NCBI RefSeq assembly: GCF_037911585.1 | Contig: NZ_JBAJNS010000001.1 | Location: 4,077,501 to 4,141,500 of the forward strand | Length of the DNA stretch: 64,000 bases | DNA from: Streptomyces sp. GSL17-111 | Lineage (GTDB): Bacteria > Actinomycetota > Actinomycetes > Streptomycetales > Streptomycetaceae | Reading direction: 5' to 3' | Shown: piece after piece, positions 43,899 through 52,823 of the stretch | How positions within the stretch are numbered: the first letter of the stretch is position 1 | Layout of the letters: each line of letters opens with the position of its first letter | Position numbers and translations under genes: made by a program | Notes under the pieces: model-generated | Told to the model about the DNA's origin: nothing | Seen by the model: only the letters and a program-made list of their open reading frames with translations | Databases searched by the model: none

Positions 43899-43963
43899 AC
43901 CGGGTGTGAGATAGAACGCGGGCGCCGTACGGTCAAGCCGCCGTGCTTCGGCCCGTGCTGTCC

Positions 43964-43969
43964 TAGACT
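43964..43969 (+). promoter_or_regulatory. -10 element of a leaderless promoter for the S41 protease gene
   Basis: TAGACT stands 7 nt before ATG 43977, the leaderless pattern found at several genes here. The gene may therefore also be transcribed independently of ftsEX. Confidence 0.5.
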
Positions 43970-43976
43970 CCGCCTC

Positions 43977-45113
43977 ATGTCGGGCTCGTGGATGTTCGTC
44001 CAGCCCCGCCGCATCGGCCGCGGGGCTGCACTGCCGCTGGTCTTCGCGGGGGTGCTGCTGACAGGCTTCGCCACCGGTTCCTGGACCACGGACCAGGCGC
44101 CGGGGGACGACGGCGGCAAAGGCCCCGGGGCCCCGGTCGGCGCCGTCGCCGAGCCCCGCGGGGCGAACGACGCGCAGGAGGCCGTCAGCCGCAGCGGCGA
44201 CCGCTGGTCGGCGGCGTACACCGCGCGGGAGTACGAGGGGCTGCGGCAGGCGCTGGACGGCCGCTACGTGGGCGTCGGCATCGCGGTGCGCGGTGCCGGT
44301 GACGGCGTGGTCGTCGCCCGGGTGACGCCGGACAGCCCCGCCGAGGACGCCGGTGTGCGTCCCGGTGACCGGCTGCGCACGATCGACGGCCGCGACGTCA
44401 CCGGGCTGCCCGTCACCGAGGTGGTGGCCCGGCTGCGCGGGGACGAGGAGGCGGCCCCGGTCGGGAGCGCCGTCGAGCTGGGGCTGGCACGCGGGCAGCA
44501 CGCGTGGGCCGAGCTGCTGGAGCGGGCCCGCCTGGCGACGGACCCGGTGACCGTCGCGCACCCGTCCGAGGGGATCACCCGGCTGAAGGTCAGCGCCTTC
44601 ACCAGCGGCGCCGGCGAGGCGCTGCGCGAGGCCGTCGAAGCCCTCCCGCCCGGTCAGGGCGTCCTGCTGGACCTGCGCGGCAACCCGGGCGGGCTGCTGC
44701 TGGAGGCCACCGAGGCCGCCTCCGTCTTCCTCGACGGCGGTCTGGTGGCCACCTACGGCGAGGGTGAGGGCCAGCGGGCCCTGCACGCCGAGCGCGGCGG
44801 TGACACGGAGCGTCCGCTGGTGGTCCTGGTCGACGGGGGCTCGATGAGCGCGGCCGAGCTGCTCGCCGGGGCTCTCCAGGACCGGGGGCGGGCCCTGGTC
44901 GTCGGCAGCCCCACGTTCGGCAAGGGGTCGGTGCAGGTGCCGCAGGAACAGCCCGACGGGTCCGTGGCGGAGCTGACCGTCGGCCAGTACGCGACGCCGG
45001 GCGGCCGCACGATGGAGGGCGTCGGACTCGTGCCCGACGTCGCCGTGGGCGAGGGGGAGGACGCGCTGGACAAGGGCCTGACGGTATTGAGTGGCCTCGC
45101 CGCCCGGGCGTGA
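43977..45113 (+). CDS. S41-family C-terminal processing protease with PDZ domain
   Basis: A 378-residue extracytoplasmic protease. One N-terminal membrane anchor (about residues 17-37), a PDZ domain near 95-180 ('GVGIAVRGAGDGVVVARVTP', 'AGVRPGDRLRTIDGRDV'), then the S41 catalytic core with nucleophile Ser in 'DGGSMSAAELLAGALQDRG' and general-base Lys in 'SPTFGKGSVQVPQEQ'. It degrades or trims exported proteins. It sits between ftsX and smpB, the usual Streptomyces order, and is probably coupled to envelope work by FtsEX, though this is inference from position. Confidence 0.93.
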   Translation: MSGSWMFVQPRRIGRGAALPLVFAGVLLTGFATGSWTTDQAPGDDGGKGPGAPVGAVAEPRGANDAQEAVSRSGDRWSAAYTAREYEGLRQALDGRYVGVGIAVRGAGDGVVVARVTPDSPAEDAGVRPGDRLRTIDGRDVTGLPVTEVVARLRGDEEAAPVGSAVELGLARGQHAWAELLERARLATDPVTVAHPSEGITRLKVSAFTSGAGEALREAVEALPPGQGVLLDLRGNPGGLLLEATEAASVFLDGGLVATYGEGEGQRALHAERGGDTERPLVVLVDGGSMSAAELLAGALQDRGRALVVGSPTFGKGSVQVPQEQPDGSVAELTVGQYATPGGRTMEGVGLVPDVAVGEGEDALDKGLTVLSGLAARA

Positions 45114-45130
45114 GGAACAATGGCCCGGCT

Positions 45131-45610
45131 ATGGCTAAAGAGACCGGTCGCAAACTCATCGCGCAGCACAAGAAGGCCCGGCACGACTACCTGATCCTGG
45201 ACACGTACGAGTGCGGACTCGTGCTGACGGGTACCGAGGTGAAGTCGCTGCGCCAGGGCCGCGCGTCCCTGGTCGACGGATTCGCCCAGCTGGACGGAGG
45301 GGAGATGTGGCTGCACAACGTCCACATCCCCGAGTACAGCCAGGGCACGTGGACGAACCACAGTGCCCGCCGCAAGCGGAAGCTGCTGATGCACCGGGCC
45401 GAGATCGACAAGCTCACGGGCAAGCTCCAGGAGAGCGGCCTCACGCTGGTGCCCCTGGCGCTGTACTTCAAGGACGGCCGGGCCAAGATCGAGCTCGCGC
45501 TCGCCCGGGGCAAGCGCGAGTACGACAAGCGGCAGACGCTGCGGGAGAAGCAGGACCGCCGGGAGGCGGAGCGGGCGATCTCCGCCGCGCGCCGCCGCGC
45601 CCGCCGCTGA
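45131..45610 (+). CDS. smpB: SsrA-binding protein SmpB
   Basis: A 159-residue tmRNA partner, needed for trans-translation on stalled ribosomes. The OB-fold core has 'YECGLVLTGTEVKSLRQGRA' and 'HIPEYSQGTWTNHSARRKRK', and the basic C-terminal tail ends 'AISAARRRARR'. ATG 45131 gives the standard N-terminus AKETGRKLIAQHKKARHDY; GTG 45110 in the same frame would overlap the protease stop. The ssrA gene follows 128 bp downstream, a common pairing. Confidence 0.96.
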   Translation: MAKETGRKLIAQHKKARHDYLILDTYECGLVLTGTEVKSLRQGRASLVDGFAQLDGGEMWLHNVHIPEYSQGTWTNHSARRKRKLLMHRAEIDKLTGKLQESGLTLVPLALYFKDGRAKIELALARGKREYDKRQTLREKQDRREAERAISAARRRARR

Positions 45611-45677
45611 GAGGCGCGCCGTCGGCCCGGTCCGGGCGCGCGCGGGAATGCAGTGGCTGTCGTGCGGGTTGATCCCG

Positions 45678-45683
45678 TACGAT
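45678..45683 (+). promoter_or_regulatory. Likely -10 element of the ssrA promoter
   Basis: TACGAT lies 55 bp before the mature tmRNA 5' end and 68 bp after the smpB stop. No strong -35 hexamer was found, so ssrA may also be read from smpB. Confidence 0.4.
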
Positions 45684-45738
45684 GGGCGACAGCAGTGCCG
45701 CGCGGGGTCCGCCCCTCGCGGGGTTGTCAACTGAACAT

Positions 45739-46109
45739 GGGGATGATCGGTTTCGACAGCGGATGTCGAGATAGGGGAAGCGAGCCGAGGAACGCGGCAA
45801 TGATCTCGCTAACCATGTGCCGCAAAAAAATAATCGCCAACTCCAAGCGCGATTCCTTCGCCCTCGCTGCCTGAGCAGCGACCTGCGAAGTGTCAGCCCG
45901 GGTGCGTTCCCGACCCGGTTCCTGGCATCAGCTAGGGAACTCACCGCGTAGACCCGGTCACGGGGTCTGCCGGGACATCTCACAGTGACTGAGCCCGTCG
46001 GCAGCTTGTCTGCGTGACTGCCGGGGCTGAGAAAAGCACAGCAGACTGCGCTCGGAGAAGCCCTGTCTCCGCACCGTTGGACGCGGGTTCGATTCCCGCC
46101 ATCTCCACT
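45739..46109 (+). ncRNA. ssrA: tmRNA (SsrA)
   Basis: A 371-nt transfer-messenger RNA. The tRNA-like 5' half begins GGGGATGATCGGTTTCGACA and the 3' half ends with the T-arm 'gttcgattcccgcc' and ATCTCC; the 3' CCA is not encoded (ACT instead). The resume codon GCC is at 45836 and the tag runs to the TGA at 45872-45874. The tag reads ANSKRDSFALAA, 12 residues, with the degradation signal ALAA. I recall a 16-residue tag ending FALAA for S. coelicolor, so this one appears shortened in its middle. It tags stalled proteins for ClpXP or proteasome-type degradation with SmpB. Confidence 0.95.
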
Positions 46110-46112
46110 GTC

Positions 46113-46148
46113 CACGAAGGCCCTCGCCGTCCGGCGAGGGCCTTCGTG
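46113..46148. terminator. Bidirectional terminator between ssrA and the MFS gene
   Basis: Perfect 17-bp arms (46113-46129 and 46132-46148) with a 2-nt spacer separate the tmRNA from the converging transporter gene. Confidence 0.9.
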
Positions 46149-46151
46149 CGT

Positions 46152-47492
46152 TCACCGACCGGCCGGTGCGGCCCTCGGGGCCCGCCGGGCCCGTACGCCT
46201 CGTGCGCGCCGCAGGGCCCGCAGGGCGGCGCTCACGGCGGCCGCCACGGCGGCCGTGAGCGCGGCGGCGGCGGGCACGGTGAAGGCCGTGCCCCCGTCGG
46301 TGTGCTCCGCGGCCCAGCCGCCGAGGGCGGCGCCGAGGGCCACGCCACCCAGGAGGGCGGTGACGGCGAGCGTCATGCCCTCGTTGAGGCGGCTCGGCGG
46401 GACGGTCGCCTGGACGATCCCCATGCCGGTGACCATCGTCGGGGCCGTGGCCATGCCCGCCAGCAGCAGGGCCGGGGCCAGGACGGCGAGGCTGCCGGTG
46501 CCGGCGGCGGCCAGGGGCAGGGTCATGAGGCAGGCCATCGCCGTCACGCACACCACGAAGCGGCGACCGGGGGCGGTGGCCGGCGGGGCGAGACCGTACA
46601 GCAGCCCGGCGGCGCAGGAACCCGCCGCCTGGAGTCCGAGGACGAGCCCGGCCAGCCCGCGCTGCCCCTGGGCGTCGGCGAAGGCGATGGTGGCCACCTC
46701 CAGGGAGCCGAACACCGCCCCCGTGGCGAGGAACGTCACCAGGAGCGCGGGCATGCCCGGCCGCCGCAGGGGGCCGCGTCCGGCCGTGGTATCCCGGGCG
46801 GCGACGGGCGGTTCGGTGCGGCGCTGTGCGGCGAAGATCAGCGTGCCGGTCAGGAGCAGCGCCGCACCCGACAGTGTTCCGGCGTACGGGCTGACCGTGA
46901 CGCACAGGAAGGTGGCGAGGACCGGGCCCGCCATGAAGCAGAGTTCGTCGGCGGCCTGTTCGAAGGAGTTGGCGGTGTGCCGGGCGGCGGCGTCGCCCGC
47001 GAAGAGGTGCGTCCAGCGGGCGCGGGCCATGCCGCCCAGGTTCGGCATGGTGGCACAGGCGGCGTAGGCGGCGAAGAGCGTCCAGGCCGGGGCGTCGGCG
47101 CGGACGCACAGGACGAGCGCCAGCTGGGCGGCGACGGCCACCGAGACGGCCGGCACGGCGACGCGTGCCTGGCCGAAGCGGTCCACGAGCCGGGCCGTGA
47201 GCGGGCCGACGACGGCCGTCGCGCCGAGCCCCACGGCCGTGACGGCACCGGCCAGCGCGTACGAGTCGCGGGTCATGGCGATCATCAGGACGGCCGAGAC
47301 GGTGAACATCCCCATCGGCATCCGCGCGATGAGGTTGCCCGTGGTGAAGGCCTTCGTGCCCGGCCGGGCGAACAGGCGCGCGTAGGGGGCGAGGCGGGAG
47401 GGCCGGCGCGGGCGGCGGCGCGGCGGCCGGGGCCCGAGGTCGACGGCGACGAGGGTGGTCCCGGAGACGGCCAGCAGGGTGGTGGACGGCAT
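46152..47492 (-). CDS. MFS transporter
   Basis: A 446-residue major facilitator with about twelve hydrophobic segments. The loop 'PLTARLVDRFGQARV' between helices 2 and 3 is a degenerate MFS A-motif, and later 'PPSRLNEGMTLAVTALLGG' is typical of the drug/metabolite efflux-like group. The substrate is unknown. ATG 47492 is chosen; the frame is open upstream but is antisense to the LysR gene. A perfect -35 TTGACA for this strand lies at 47567-47562. Its divergent LysR neighbour probably controls it. Confidence 0.88.
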   Translation of the reverse strand: MPSTTLLAVSGTTLVAVDLGPRPPRRRPRRPSRLAPYARLFARPGTKAFTTGNLIARMPMGMFTVSAVLMIAMTRDSYALAGAVTAVGLGATAVVGPLTARLVDRFGQARVAVPAVSVAVAAQLALVLCVRADAPAWTLFAAYAACATMPNLGGMARARWTHLFAGDAAARHTANSFEQAADELCFMAGPVLATFLCVTVSPYAGTLSGAALLLTGTLIFAAQRRTEPPVAARDTTAGRGPLRRPGMPALLVTFLATGAVFGSLEVATIAFADAQGQRGLAGLVLGLQAAGSCAAGLLYGLAPPATAPGRRFVVCVTAMACLMTLPLAAAGTGSLAVLAPALLLAGMATAPTMVTGMGIVQATVPPSRLNEGMTLAVTALLGGVALGAALGGWAAEHTDGGTAFTVPAAAALTAAVAAAVSAALRALRRARGVRARRAPRAAPAGR

Positions 47493-47576
47493 GCGTTCAC
47501 CCTGGCCGGGGCCGCTCGGTGGCGTCCAACACCTGATGACTGGCCATTCACCCACCGGTGTTGTCAATATGGGCCG
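47493..47576. promoter_or_regulatory. Divergent promoter between the MFS and LysR genes
   Basis: 84 bp hold signals for both genes. On the minus strand there is a perfect TTGACA (47567-47562). On the plus strand CAATAT (47565-47570) is 6 nt before the LysR ATG, a leaderless-type -10. The two overlap, so LysR binding could act on both promoters. No clear T-N11-A palindrome could be fixed. Confidence 0.5.
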
Positions 47577-48533
47577 ATGCCCCACACCCCCGACCCCCGG
47601 CTGCTGCGCGCGTTCGTCGCCGTCGCCGAGGAACTGCACTTCACCCGCGCCGCCGCCCGGCTGTTCGTGGCGCAGCAGGCGCTGAGCCGCGACGTGCGGC
47701 GCCTGGAGCGGGAACTGGCCGTGCCGCTGTTCCTCCGCACGACGCGGCAGGTGACGCTCACGGCCGACGGTGAACGGCTGCTGCCGCACGCCCGGCGGGT
47801 CCTGACGGCGTACGACGAACTGGTCGCCGCCGCGTCCGACGGCGACCGCCCGCTGGTCGTGGACGTCGCCGCGCCGGTCAGCACGGGGCAGCGGGTGCTG
47901 GACGCGGCCCGGGAGGCGGCGCCCGAGCTGGAGTTCGTGGCCCGCTTCCACAGCGGACTCGCGGGAGCGGCGGCCGGGATCGTCGCCGGGGCCGTCGACG
48001 TGTCGTTCGGGAGGGTCGCCGGGCTCGACCCCGCGCTGCGGGCGCACGTCGACCACCGACTCGTCCGTCACGAGCGGGTCGCCGTGCTGCTCCCGGAGGG
48101 TCACCGGCTCGCCGCCCGCACGGCCGTACCCGTCGCGGAACTCGCCGGGGAGACGCTCTACGCGGGCGCGGGCAACGCGGACACGGCCGAGTGGACGGAC
48201 TACGCCCGGCTGCTCCTCGCCGGGCGCGGCGCCCGGCTCGCGCCGCCGTTCCCGAAGATCGAGGGGGACGCCGAGTTCGTCCGCGTCGTCCGCCGCCGGG
48301 GCTGGTCCGTGCTGGCGAGCGAGGTGTTCGTCGACGTCCCCGGCATGGTGCTGCGCCCGCTGACGGACCCGGTGCCGCTCTCGCCGGTGTCGGTGGTGTG
48401 GCGGCGGGGACTGCGGCACCCCGGGCTGACGGCCCTGCTGACGGCCGGGGCTCGGCTGTCCGCGCGGGAGGGGTGGCTCGTGCGTCCGCCGCATTCCTGG
48501 CTGCCCGCGGCTGACGAGGCGCTCGGAAATTGA
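47577..48533 (+). CDS. LysR-family transcriptional regulator
   Basis: A complete 318-residue LysR regulator. The N-terminal winged helix reads 'LLRAFVAVAEELHFTRAAAR', 'VAQQALSRDVRRLERELAVP' and 'LFLRTTRQVTLTADGERLL'; the co-inducer-binding domain covers about 90-300. It is divergent from the MFS transporter and most likely regulates it in response to the exported compound. The effector is unknown. Unlike the remnant at 3480-3966, it has all expected regions. Confidence 0.92.
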   Translation: MPHTPDPRLLRAFVAVAEELHFTRAAARLFVAQQALSRDVRRLERELAVPLFLRTTRQVTLTADGERLLPHARRVLTAYDELVAAASDGDRPLVVDVAAPVSTGQRVLDAAREAAPELEFVARFHSGLAGAAAGIVAGAVDVSFGRVAGLDPALRAHVDHRLVRHERVAVLLPEGHRLAARTAVPVAELAGETLYAGAGNADTAEWTDYARLLLAGRGARLAPPFPKIEGDAEFVRVVRRRGWSVLASEVFVDVPGMVLRPLTDPVPLSPVSVVWRRGLRHPGLTALLTAGARLSAREGWLVRPPHSWLPAADEALGN

Positions 48534-48601
48534 GAGTCCGCAGTGACCCGTGGTGTCATCGGATCGTCATGTGATGTGCGCGTCCGATGAGTGATACGTC
48601 G

Positions 48602-48630
48602 GACTTGTGTGCGGGGATGTGCGGTAGATT
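48602..48630 (+). promoter_or_regulatory. Candidate promoter for the mat operon
   Basis: GACTTG (48602-48607) and TAGATT (48625-48630) are separated by 17 bp. They lie 145 bp before matA in a gap of 241 bp that holds no gene. The -35 match is weak. Confidence 0.4.
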
Positions 48631-48774
48631 CAGCGCGACGCGGTGTTTGAGGGCGGGCAGGCGCCGGGCGAAAGATCCGGCGCGGCAACGGTTCGGAACG
48701 TACCTAGCGGGCGAACGGCACCTACAGGGCAACCCTCGGCAGAGCGCTCGGTCGTCGAGGGGTGCACACAGATC

Positions 48775-49341
48775 ATGAGCCTGAACTCTCCTGTCTTCGT
48801 GGACAGCAGCGGGCGCAGACGGCGAACGCTGCGCCGTGTCGGCTGGCTGCTCGGGATCGCCTGCGCCTGCTACGCCGTCGTGCTGGGGGTCAGCCTCGCG
48901 GGCGGGAACGCCAGCGCTCCCTGGTTGCCCATCTCCGGGCAGAACGACACCGGTTCGGACAAGATCGTCATACCGGACGACGCCGAGCCCGAGGAGAGCC
49001 CCACCCCCGCCGCCTCCGAGCAGGTCGCCACCGAGCCCCGCGAAACCGCCGCCGACCCCGTGGTGCCCGCCGAACCCGCGCCCCCGGCCGACCCGGAACC
49101 CGCCCGGCCCTCCGACCGGACGCCCGTACCCCCCGAGGCGGAGGACGACGCCGAGCCGGAGCCCGCCGAGAGCCCCGAGCCGGAGACCCAGCCCGGAACG
49201 CCCGCCGACGAGGACCCGCCGCCGGACGACGAAGCCCCGCAGGAGGAGCCGTCGCCCACCGCCGAGGAGTCGGACGATCCGGGCGGAGCGGGCGAACCCG
49301 ACGGGTCGCAGTCCGGCGACGGCGCCCAGGCGGACCGATGA
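48775..49341 (+). CDS. matA: MatA-like single-pass membrane protein
   Basis: A 188-residue protein: a short basic cytoplasmic N-terminus, one transmembrane helix at about 24-43 ('LLGIACACYAVVLGVSLAGG'), then a long Pro/Glu/Asp-rich disordered external tail. No enzymatic domain is present. Its 4-nt overlap with the deacetylase-glycosyltransferase gene and the position after ssrA and a LysR gene match matA of the mat locus, which is needed for pellet aggregation and makes an extracellular poly-N-acetylglucosamine-type polymer in Streptomyces. It may be an accessory subunit of the synthase. The locus name is from memory of the gene order. Confidence 0.75.
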   Translation: MSLNSPVFVDSSGRRRRTLRRVGWLLGIACACYAVVLGVSLAGGNASAPWLPISGQNDTGSDKIVIPDDAEPEESPTPAASEQVATEPRETAADPVVPAEPAPPADPEPARPSDRTPVPPEAEDDAEPEPAESPEPETQPGTPADEDPPPDDEAPQEEPSPTAEESDDPGGAGEPDGSQSGDGAQADR

Positions 49342-51506
49342 CCAAGGCCGCCCACAGGCGGCAGCGCGGTCCGCGCCGCCTGCCGCTGCGCTACCTGCTG
49401 CCCTCGCTCGTCCTCGTCGCCGTCGTGGCGATGATGCTCCTGCGCGGTTACGTCCACAGCGAGTTCCTCGCCGACCACCGGGTCGGCGCGCCCACCGCGC
49501 AGGACGAGGTACCGCAGGAGGTGCTGGAGGGCGGGCCCGTCATCGACGCCCGGGGGTCCGAACCGACGACGCACCGCGTCCCGGACCGCACCATCGTGCT
49601 GACCTTCGACGACGGCCCCGACCCCGTCTGGACGCCGCAGGTCCTCGACGAACTGGCCCGTTACGACGCCCGTGGCGTCTTCTTCATCACCGGTGCCATG
49701 GCGGCCCGCCACCCCGACCTCGTCCGGCGCATGGTCGACGAGGGACACGAGATCGGCCTGCACACCTTCAACCACCCGGACCTGGACCTCCAGACCCGGG
49801 ACCGCATCGACTGGGAGCTGGCGCAGAACCAGCTCTCCCTCGCCGGAGCGGCCGGTATCCGCACCTCCCTCTTCCGCCCGCCCTACTCCTCCCACTCGTA
49901 CGCGCTGGACAACAACTCGTGGGAGGTCACCCGCTACATCGGTGGCCGGGGCTACATCACCGCCCTCAACGACACCGACAGCAAGGACTGGGCCCGTCCC
50001 GGCGTGGACGCGATCATCGAGAACGCCATGCCGAAGGAGGAGGACGCGGGGGCGATCGTCCTCCTGCACGACGCCGGCGGCGACCGCTCCCAGACGGTGG
50101 CGGCCCTCGGCCGGATGCTCCCCGAGCTCCGGGACCGCGGCTACCGGTTCACCAACCTCACCGAGGCCCTGGGCACCCGCAGCGCCCACACGGAGGTGAG
50201 CGGCGTCGAGCTGTGGAAGGGCAAGGCGTTCGTCGGTGCCGTCACCGTCTCGAAGAACGCCATGGGCATCCTCACCGTGCTCCTCGCGGTCATCGGCACC
50301 CTGGTCTTCGCCCGCTTCGCCATGATGCTCCTCCTGTCGTTCCTGCACGCCCGCCGCGTCCGCCGGCCCGACTTCTCCTGGGGCCCGCCGGTCACCGAAC
50401 CGGTCACCGTGCTCGTCCCCGCCTACAACGAGCGCAAGTGCATCGCCAACACCGTGCGCTCCCTCGCGCAGAGCGACCACCCGGTCGAGGTCATCGTCAT
50501 CGACGACGGCTCCAGCGACGGCACGGCCGACGTGGTGGAGGCCATGGCCGTCCCCGGCGTGCGCGTCGTGCGGCAGCCCAACGGCGGCAAGCCCGCCGCC
50601 CTCAACAACGGCATCGCCCACGCCAGCCACGACATCGTCGTCATGATGGACGGCGACACCGTCTTCGAGCCCTCCACGGTGCGCGAGCTGGTGCAGCCCT
50701 TCGGCGACCCGGAGGTCGGAGCCGTCGCGGGCAACGCCAAGGTCGGCAACCGCGACACGCTCATCGGCGCCTGGCAGCACATCGAGTACGTCATGGGATT
50801 CAACCTCGACCGCCGCCTGTACGACGTGCTGCGCTGCATGCCCACCATCCCCGGCGCCGTCGGAGCCTTCCGCCGCACGGCGCTGGAGCGCGTCGGCGGC
50901 ATGAGCGACGACACGCTGGCCGAGGACACCGACATCACCATGGCGCTGCACCGCGACGGATGGCGCGTCGTGTACGCCGAGAACGCCCGTGCCTGGACGG
51001 AGGCGCCCGAGTCCGTGCAGCAGCTGTGGTCCCAGCGCTACCGCTGGAGCTACGGCACGATGCAGGCCATCTGGAAGCACCGCCGCGCGCTCGTCGAACG
51101 CGGTGCCTCGGGACGGTTCGGACGGGTCGGGCTGCCGCTGGTGTCGGCGTTCATGGTCGTCGCGCCGCTGCTCGCCCCGCTCATCGACGTCTTCCTCCTC
51201 TACGGCATCATCTTCGGCCCGACCGGCAAGACGGTCCTGGCCTGGCTCGGCGTCCTCGGCATCCAGGCGCTCTGCGCCGCCTACGCCTTCCGCCTGGACC
51301 GCGAGAAGATGACGCACCTGCTGTCACTGCCGCTCCAGCAGATCCTCTACCGCCAGCTCATGTACGTCGTCCTCCTCCAGTCCTGGATCACCGCACTGAC
51401 CGGTGGCCGACTGCGCTGGCAGAAGCTCCGCCGCACCGGCGCGGTCGACGCGGCGCCGGCGGCGGGGGGCCGCACCGAACCGCGAGAGACGAGTCCCGTC
51501 GCATGA
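49338..51506 (+). CDS. matB: MatB polysaccharide deacetylase-glycosyltransferase fusion
   Basis: A 722-residue membrane enzyme. An N-terminal helix (18-36) is followed by a NodB deacetylase domain with 'TFDDGPDPVW' (Asp91, Asp92) and the metal pair His142/His146 in 'HTFNHPDL'. A second helix leads to a processive GT2 synthase from about residue 355: 'VTVLVPAYNERKCI', 'VVMMDGDTVFEP' (near 437), 'TLAEDTDITMAL' and 'QQLWSQRYRWSYG' (QxxRW near 565), with membrane helices at the end. It polymerises a UDP-sugar, probably GlcNAc, and deacetylates the product outside. It overlaps its neighbours on both sides (ATGA). Confidence 0.9.
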   Translation: MTKAAHRRQRGPRRLPLRYLLPSLVLVAVVAMMLLRGYVHSEFLADHRVGAPTAQDEVPQEVLEGGPVIDARGSEPTTHRVPDRTIVLTFDDGPDPVWTPQVLDELARYDARGVFFITGAMAARHPDLVRRMVDEGHEIGLHTFNHPDLDLQTRDRIDWELAQNQLSLAGAAGIRTSLFRPPYSSHSYALDNNSWEVTRYIGGRGYITALNDTDSKDWARPGVDAIIENAMPKEEDAGAIVLLHDAGGDRSQTVAALGRMLPELRDRGYRFTNLTEALGTRSAHTEVSGVELWKGKAFVGAVTVSKNAMGILTVLLAVIGTLVFARFAMMLLLSFLHARRVRRPDFSWGPPVTEPVTVLVPAYNERKCIANTVRSLAQSDHPVEVIVIDDGSSDGTADVVEAMAVPGVRVVRQPNGGKPAALNNGIAHASHDIVVMMDGDTVFEPSTVRELVQPFGDPEVGAVAGNAKVGNRDTLIGAWQHIEYVMGFNLDRRLYDVLRCMPTIPGAVGAFRRTALERVGGMSDDTLAEDTDITMALHRDGWRVVYAENARAWTEAPESVQQLWSQRYRWSYGTMQAIWKHRRALVERGASGRFGRVGLPLVSAFMVVAPLLAPLIDVFLLYGIIFGPTGKTVLAWLGVLGIQALCAAYAFRLDREKMTHLLSLPLQQILYRQLMYVVLLQSWITALTGGRLRWQKLRRTGAVDAAPAAGGRTEPRETSPVA

Positions 51507-52732
51507 CCGCCACCGTGCCCCCGCCCGGCCACCGGGCGGGGCCGACGCAGGACGTGCCCGCGTCCCCCGCCGAGGCGCAGCCCGCTGACGCGCACCCCGC
51601 TGACGCGCACCCCGCTGACGCGTCCTTTGCCGCGCCGCGCGACCGCTACCTGGACCTCCTGCGGGCGCTCGCGCTGCTGCGGGTCGTCGTCTACCACACC
51701 TTCGGGTGGGCGTGGCTGACGTTCCTCTTCCCGTCGATGGGCGTGATGTTCGCGCTCGCCGGTTCGCTGATGGCCCGTTCACTGAGGCGCCCGGCGCCCG
51801 GCGTCATCAAGCGGCGCGTCCGGCGGCTGCTGCTGCCCCTGTGGCTGTACGGCGTGCTGGTCCTGAGCATGCTCTTCTACCAGGGCTGGGGCCCGGCCAA
51901 GGGGGAGGAGGTCTGGTTCTGGGTACGGCTGCTGTGCTGGGTCGTGCCCGTCGGCTCCCCGCCCTTCCCCTGGCACATCGGCGACGAGGGCGGGCTGCTC
52001 TCCGACACCTGGGCCGTGCAGGCGGCCGCGCCGCTGTGGTACCTGCGGGCCTACTTCTGGTTCGTGCTGCTCTCCCCGCTGCTGCTGTGGTGCTTCCGCA
52101 GGCTTCTCTGGGTGACGCTGCTCGCCCCCCTCGGCCTCACCGCGCTGCTCGGCACCGGGCTGGTGGAGATCCCCGGCCAGACCGGCCACGCGGTCGTCGA
52201 CTTCGTGACCTTCGGCTCCTGCTGGGTCCTGGGCTTCGCCCACCACGACGGGCTCCTCAGACGCATCCCCGCCTACATCGCACCTTCCCTCGCGCCCCTG
52301 TTCATGGCCGTCGGCCTGTGGTGGGCCGCCGGCCATCCGGGCGCCGACGGCATGGATCTCAACGACATCCCGCTCGCCCAGGCCCTGTGGTCCTTCGGTT
52401 TCTGCGTCCTGCTGCTGCGGATCAGTCCGTCCTGGGAGCGGCTGCCGGAGCGGCTGGCCCGCTGGGACAAACCGATCACGCTCGCCAACAGCCGCGCAGT
52501 GACGCTGTACCTGTGGCACGAGATCGCGCTCATCGCCTCGATCCCGCTGCTGGACCCGCTGTGGGACATCCCCGGTGTCTGGCCCACCCACGCCGAGCTG
52601 TTGACCAGCCTCTATCCGCCGCTGATGTTCGTGCTGGTCTGGCCGCTCGTCGCGCTCTTCATCGTGGCCGTCGGCTGGGCGGAGGACGTCGCCGCCCGCC
52701 GTCGTCCACGGCTGTGGCCGGTACGGCGCTGA
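51503..52732 (+). CDS. Acyltransferase-3 family membrane protein
   Basis: A 409-residue multi-pass protein of the acyltransferase-3/OafA type. 'RDRYLDLLRALALLRVVVYH' holds the family R-x-H region at the start of helix 1, with 'LWYLRAYFWFVLLSPLLL' in the middle; about ten hydrophobic segments follow. The N-terminal tail has three PADAH-like repeats coded by a 15-bp DNA repeat (51588-51629). The ATG overlaps matB by 4 nt, so it is the third gene of the mat operon and may O-acylate the polymer. Confidence 0.85.
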   Translation: MTATVPPPGHRAGPTQDVPASPAEAQPADAHPADAHPADASFAAPRDRYLDLLRALALLRVVVYHTFGWAWLTFLFPSMGVMFALAGSLMARSLRRPAPGVIKRRVRRLLLPLWLYGVLVLSMLFYQGWGPAKGEEVWFWVRLLCWVVPVGSPPFPWHIGDEGGLLSDTWAVQAAAPLWYLRAYFWFVLLSPLLLWCFRRLLWVTLLAPLGLTALLGTGLVEIPGQTGHAVVDFVTFGSCWVLGFAHHDGLLRRIPAYIAPSLAPLFMAVGLWWAAGHPGADGMDLNDIPLAQALWSFGFCVLLLRISPSWERLPERLARWDKPITLANSRAVTLYLWHEIALIASIPLLDPLWDIPGVWPTHAELLTSLYPPLMFVLVWPLVALFIVAVGWAEDVAARRRPRLWPVRR

Positions 52733-52810
52733 GCCGCACCCGGAGGCCGAACGCGGCGGCGCGGACCACCCGTTCGGCACGGTCCGGGAGCGTCGGCCGG
52801 CTCCGGAGCC

Positions 52811-52816
52811 TAGCGT
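52811..52816 (+). promoter_or_regulatory. -10 element of a leaderless hemC promoter
   Basis: TAGCGT ends 7 nt before the GTG start at 52824. Confidence 0.45.
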
Positions 52817-52823
52817 TGCGGGC

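Noticed and set aside
45653..45874. A 73-codon frame ending ANSKRDSFALAA
   Set aside because: It is the tmRNA body read through into the tag frame. Only the tag portion is translated, from the resume codon.
45739..47492. Integrative element at the ssrA 3' end, a common attachment site
   Set aside because: No integrase, no repeated 3' end of ssrA, and the next gene is an ordinary MFS transporter after a terminator.
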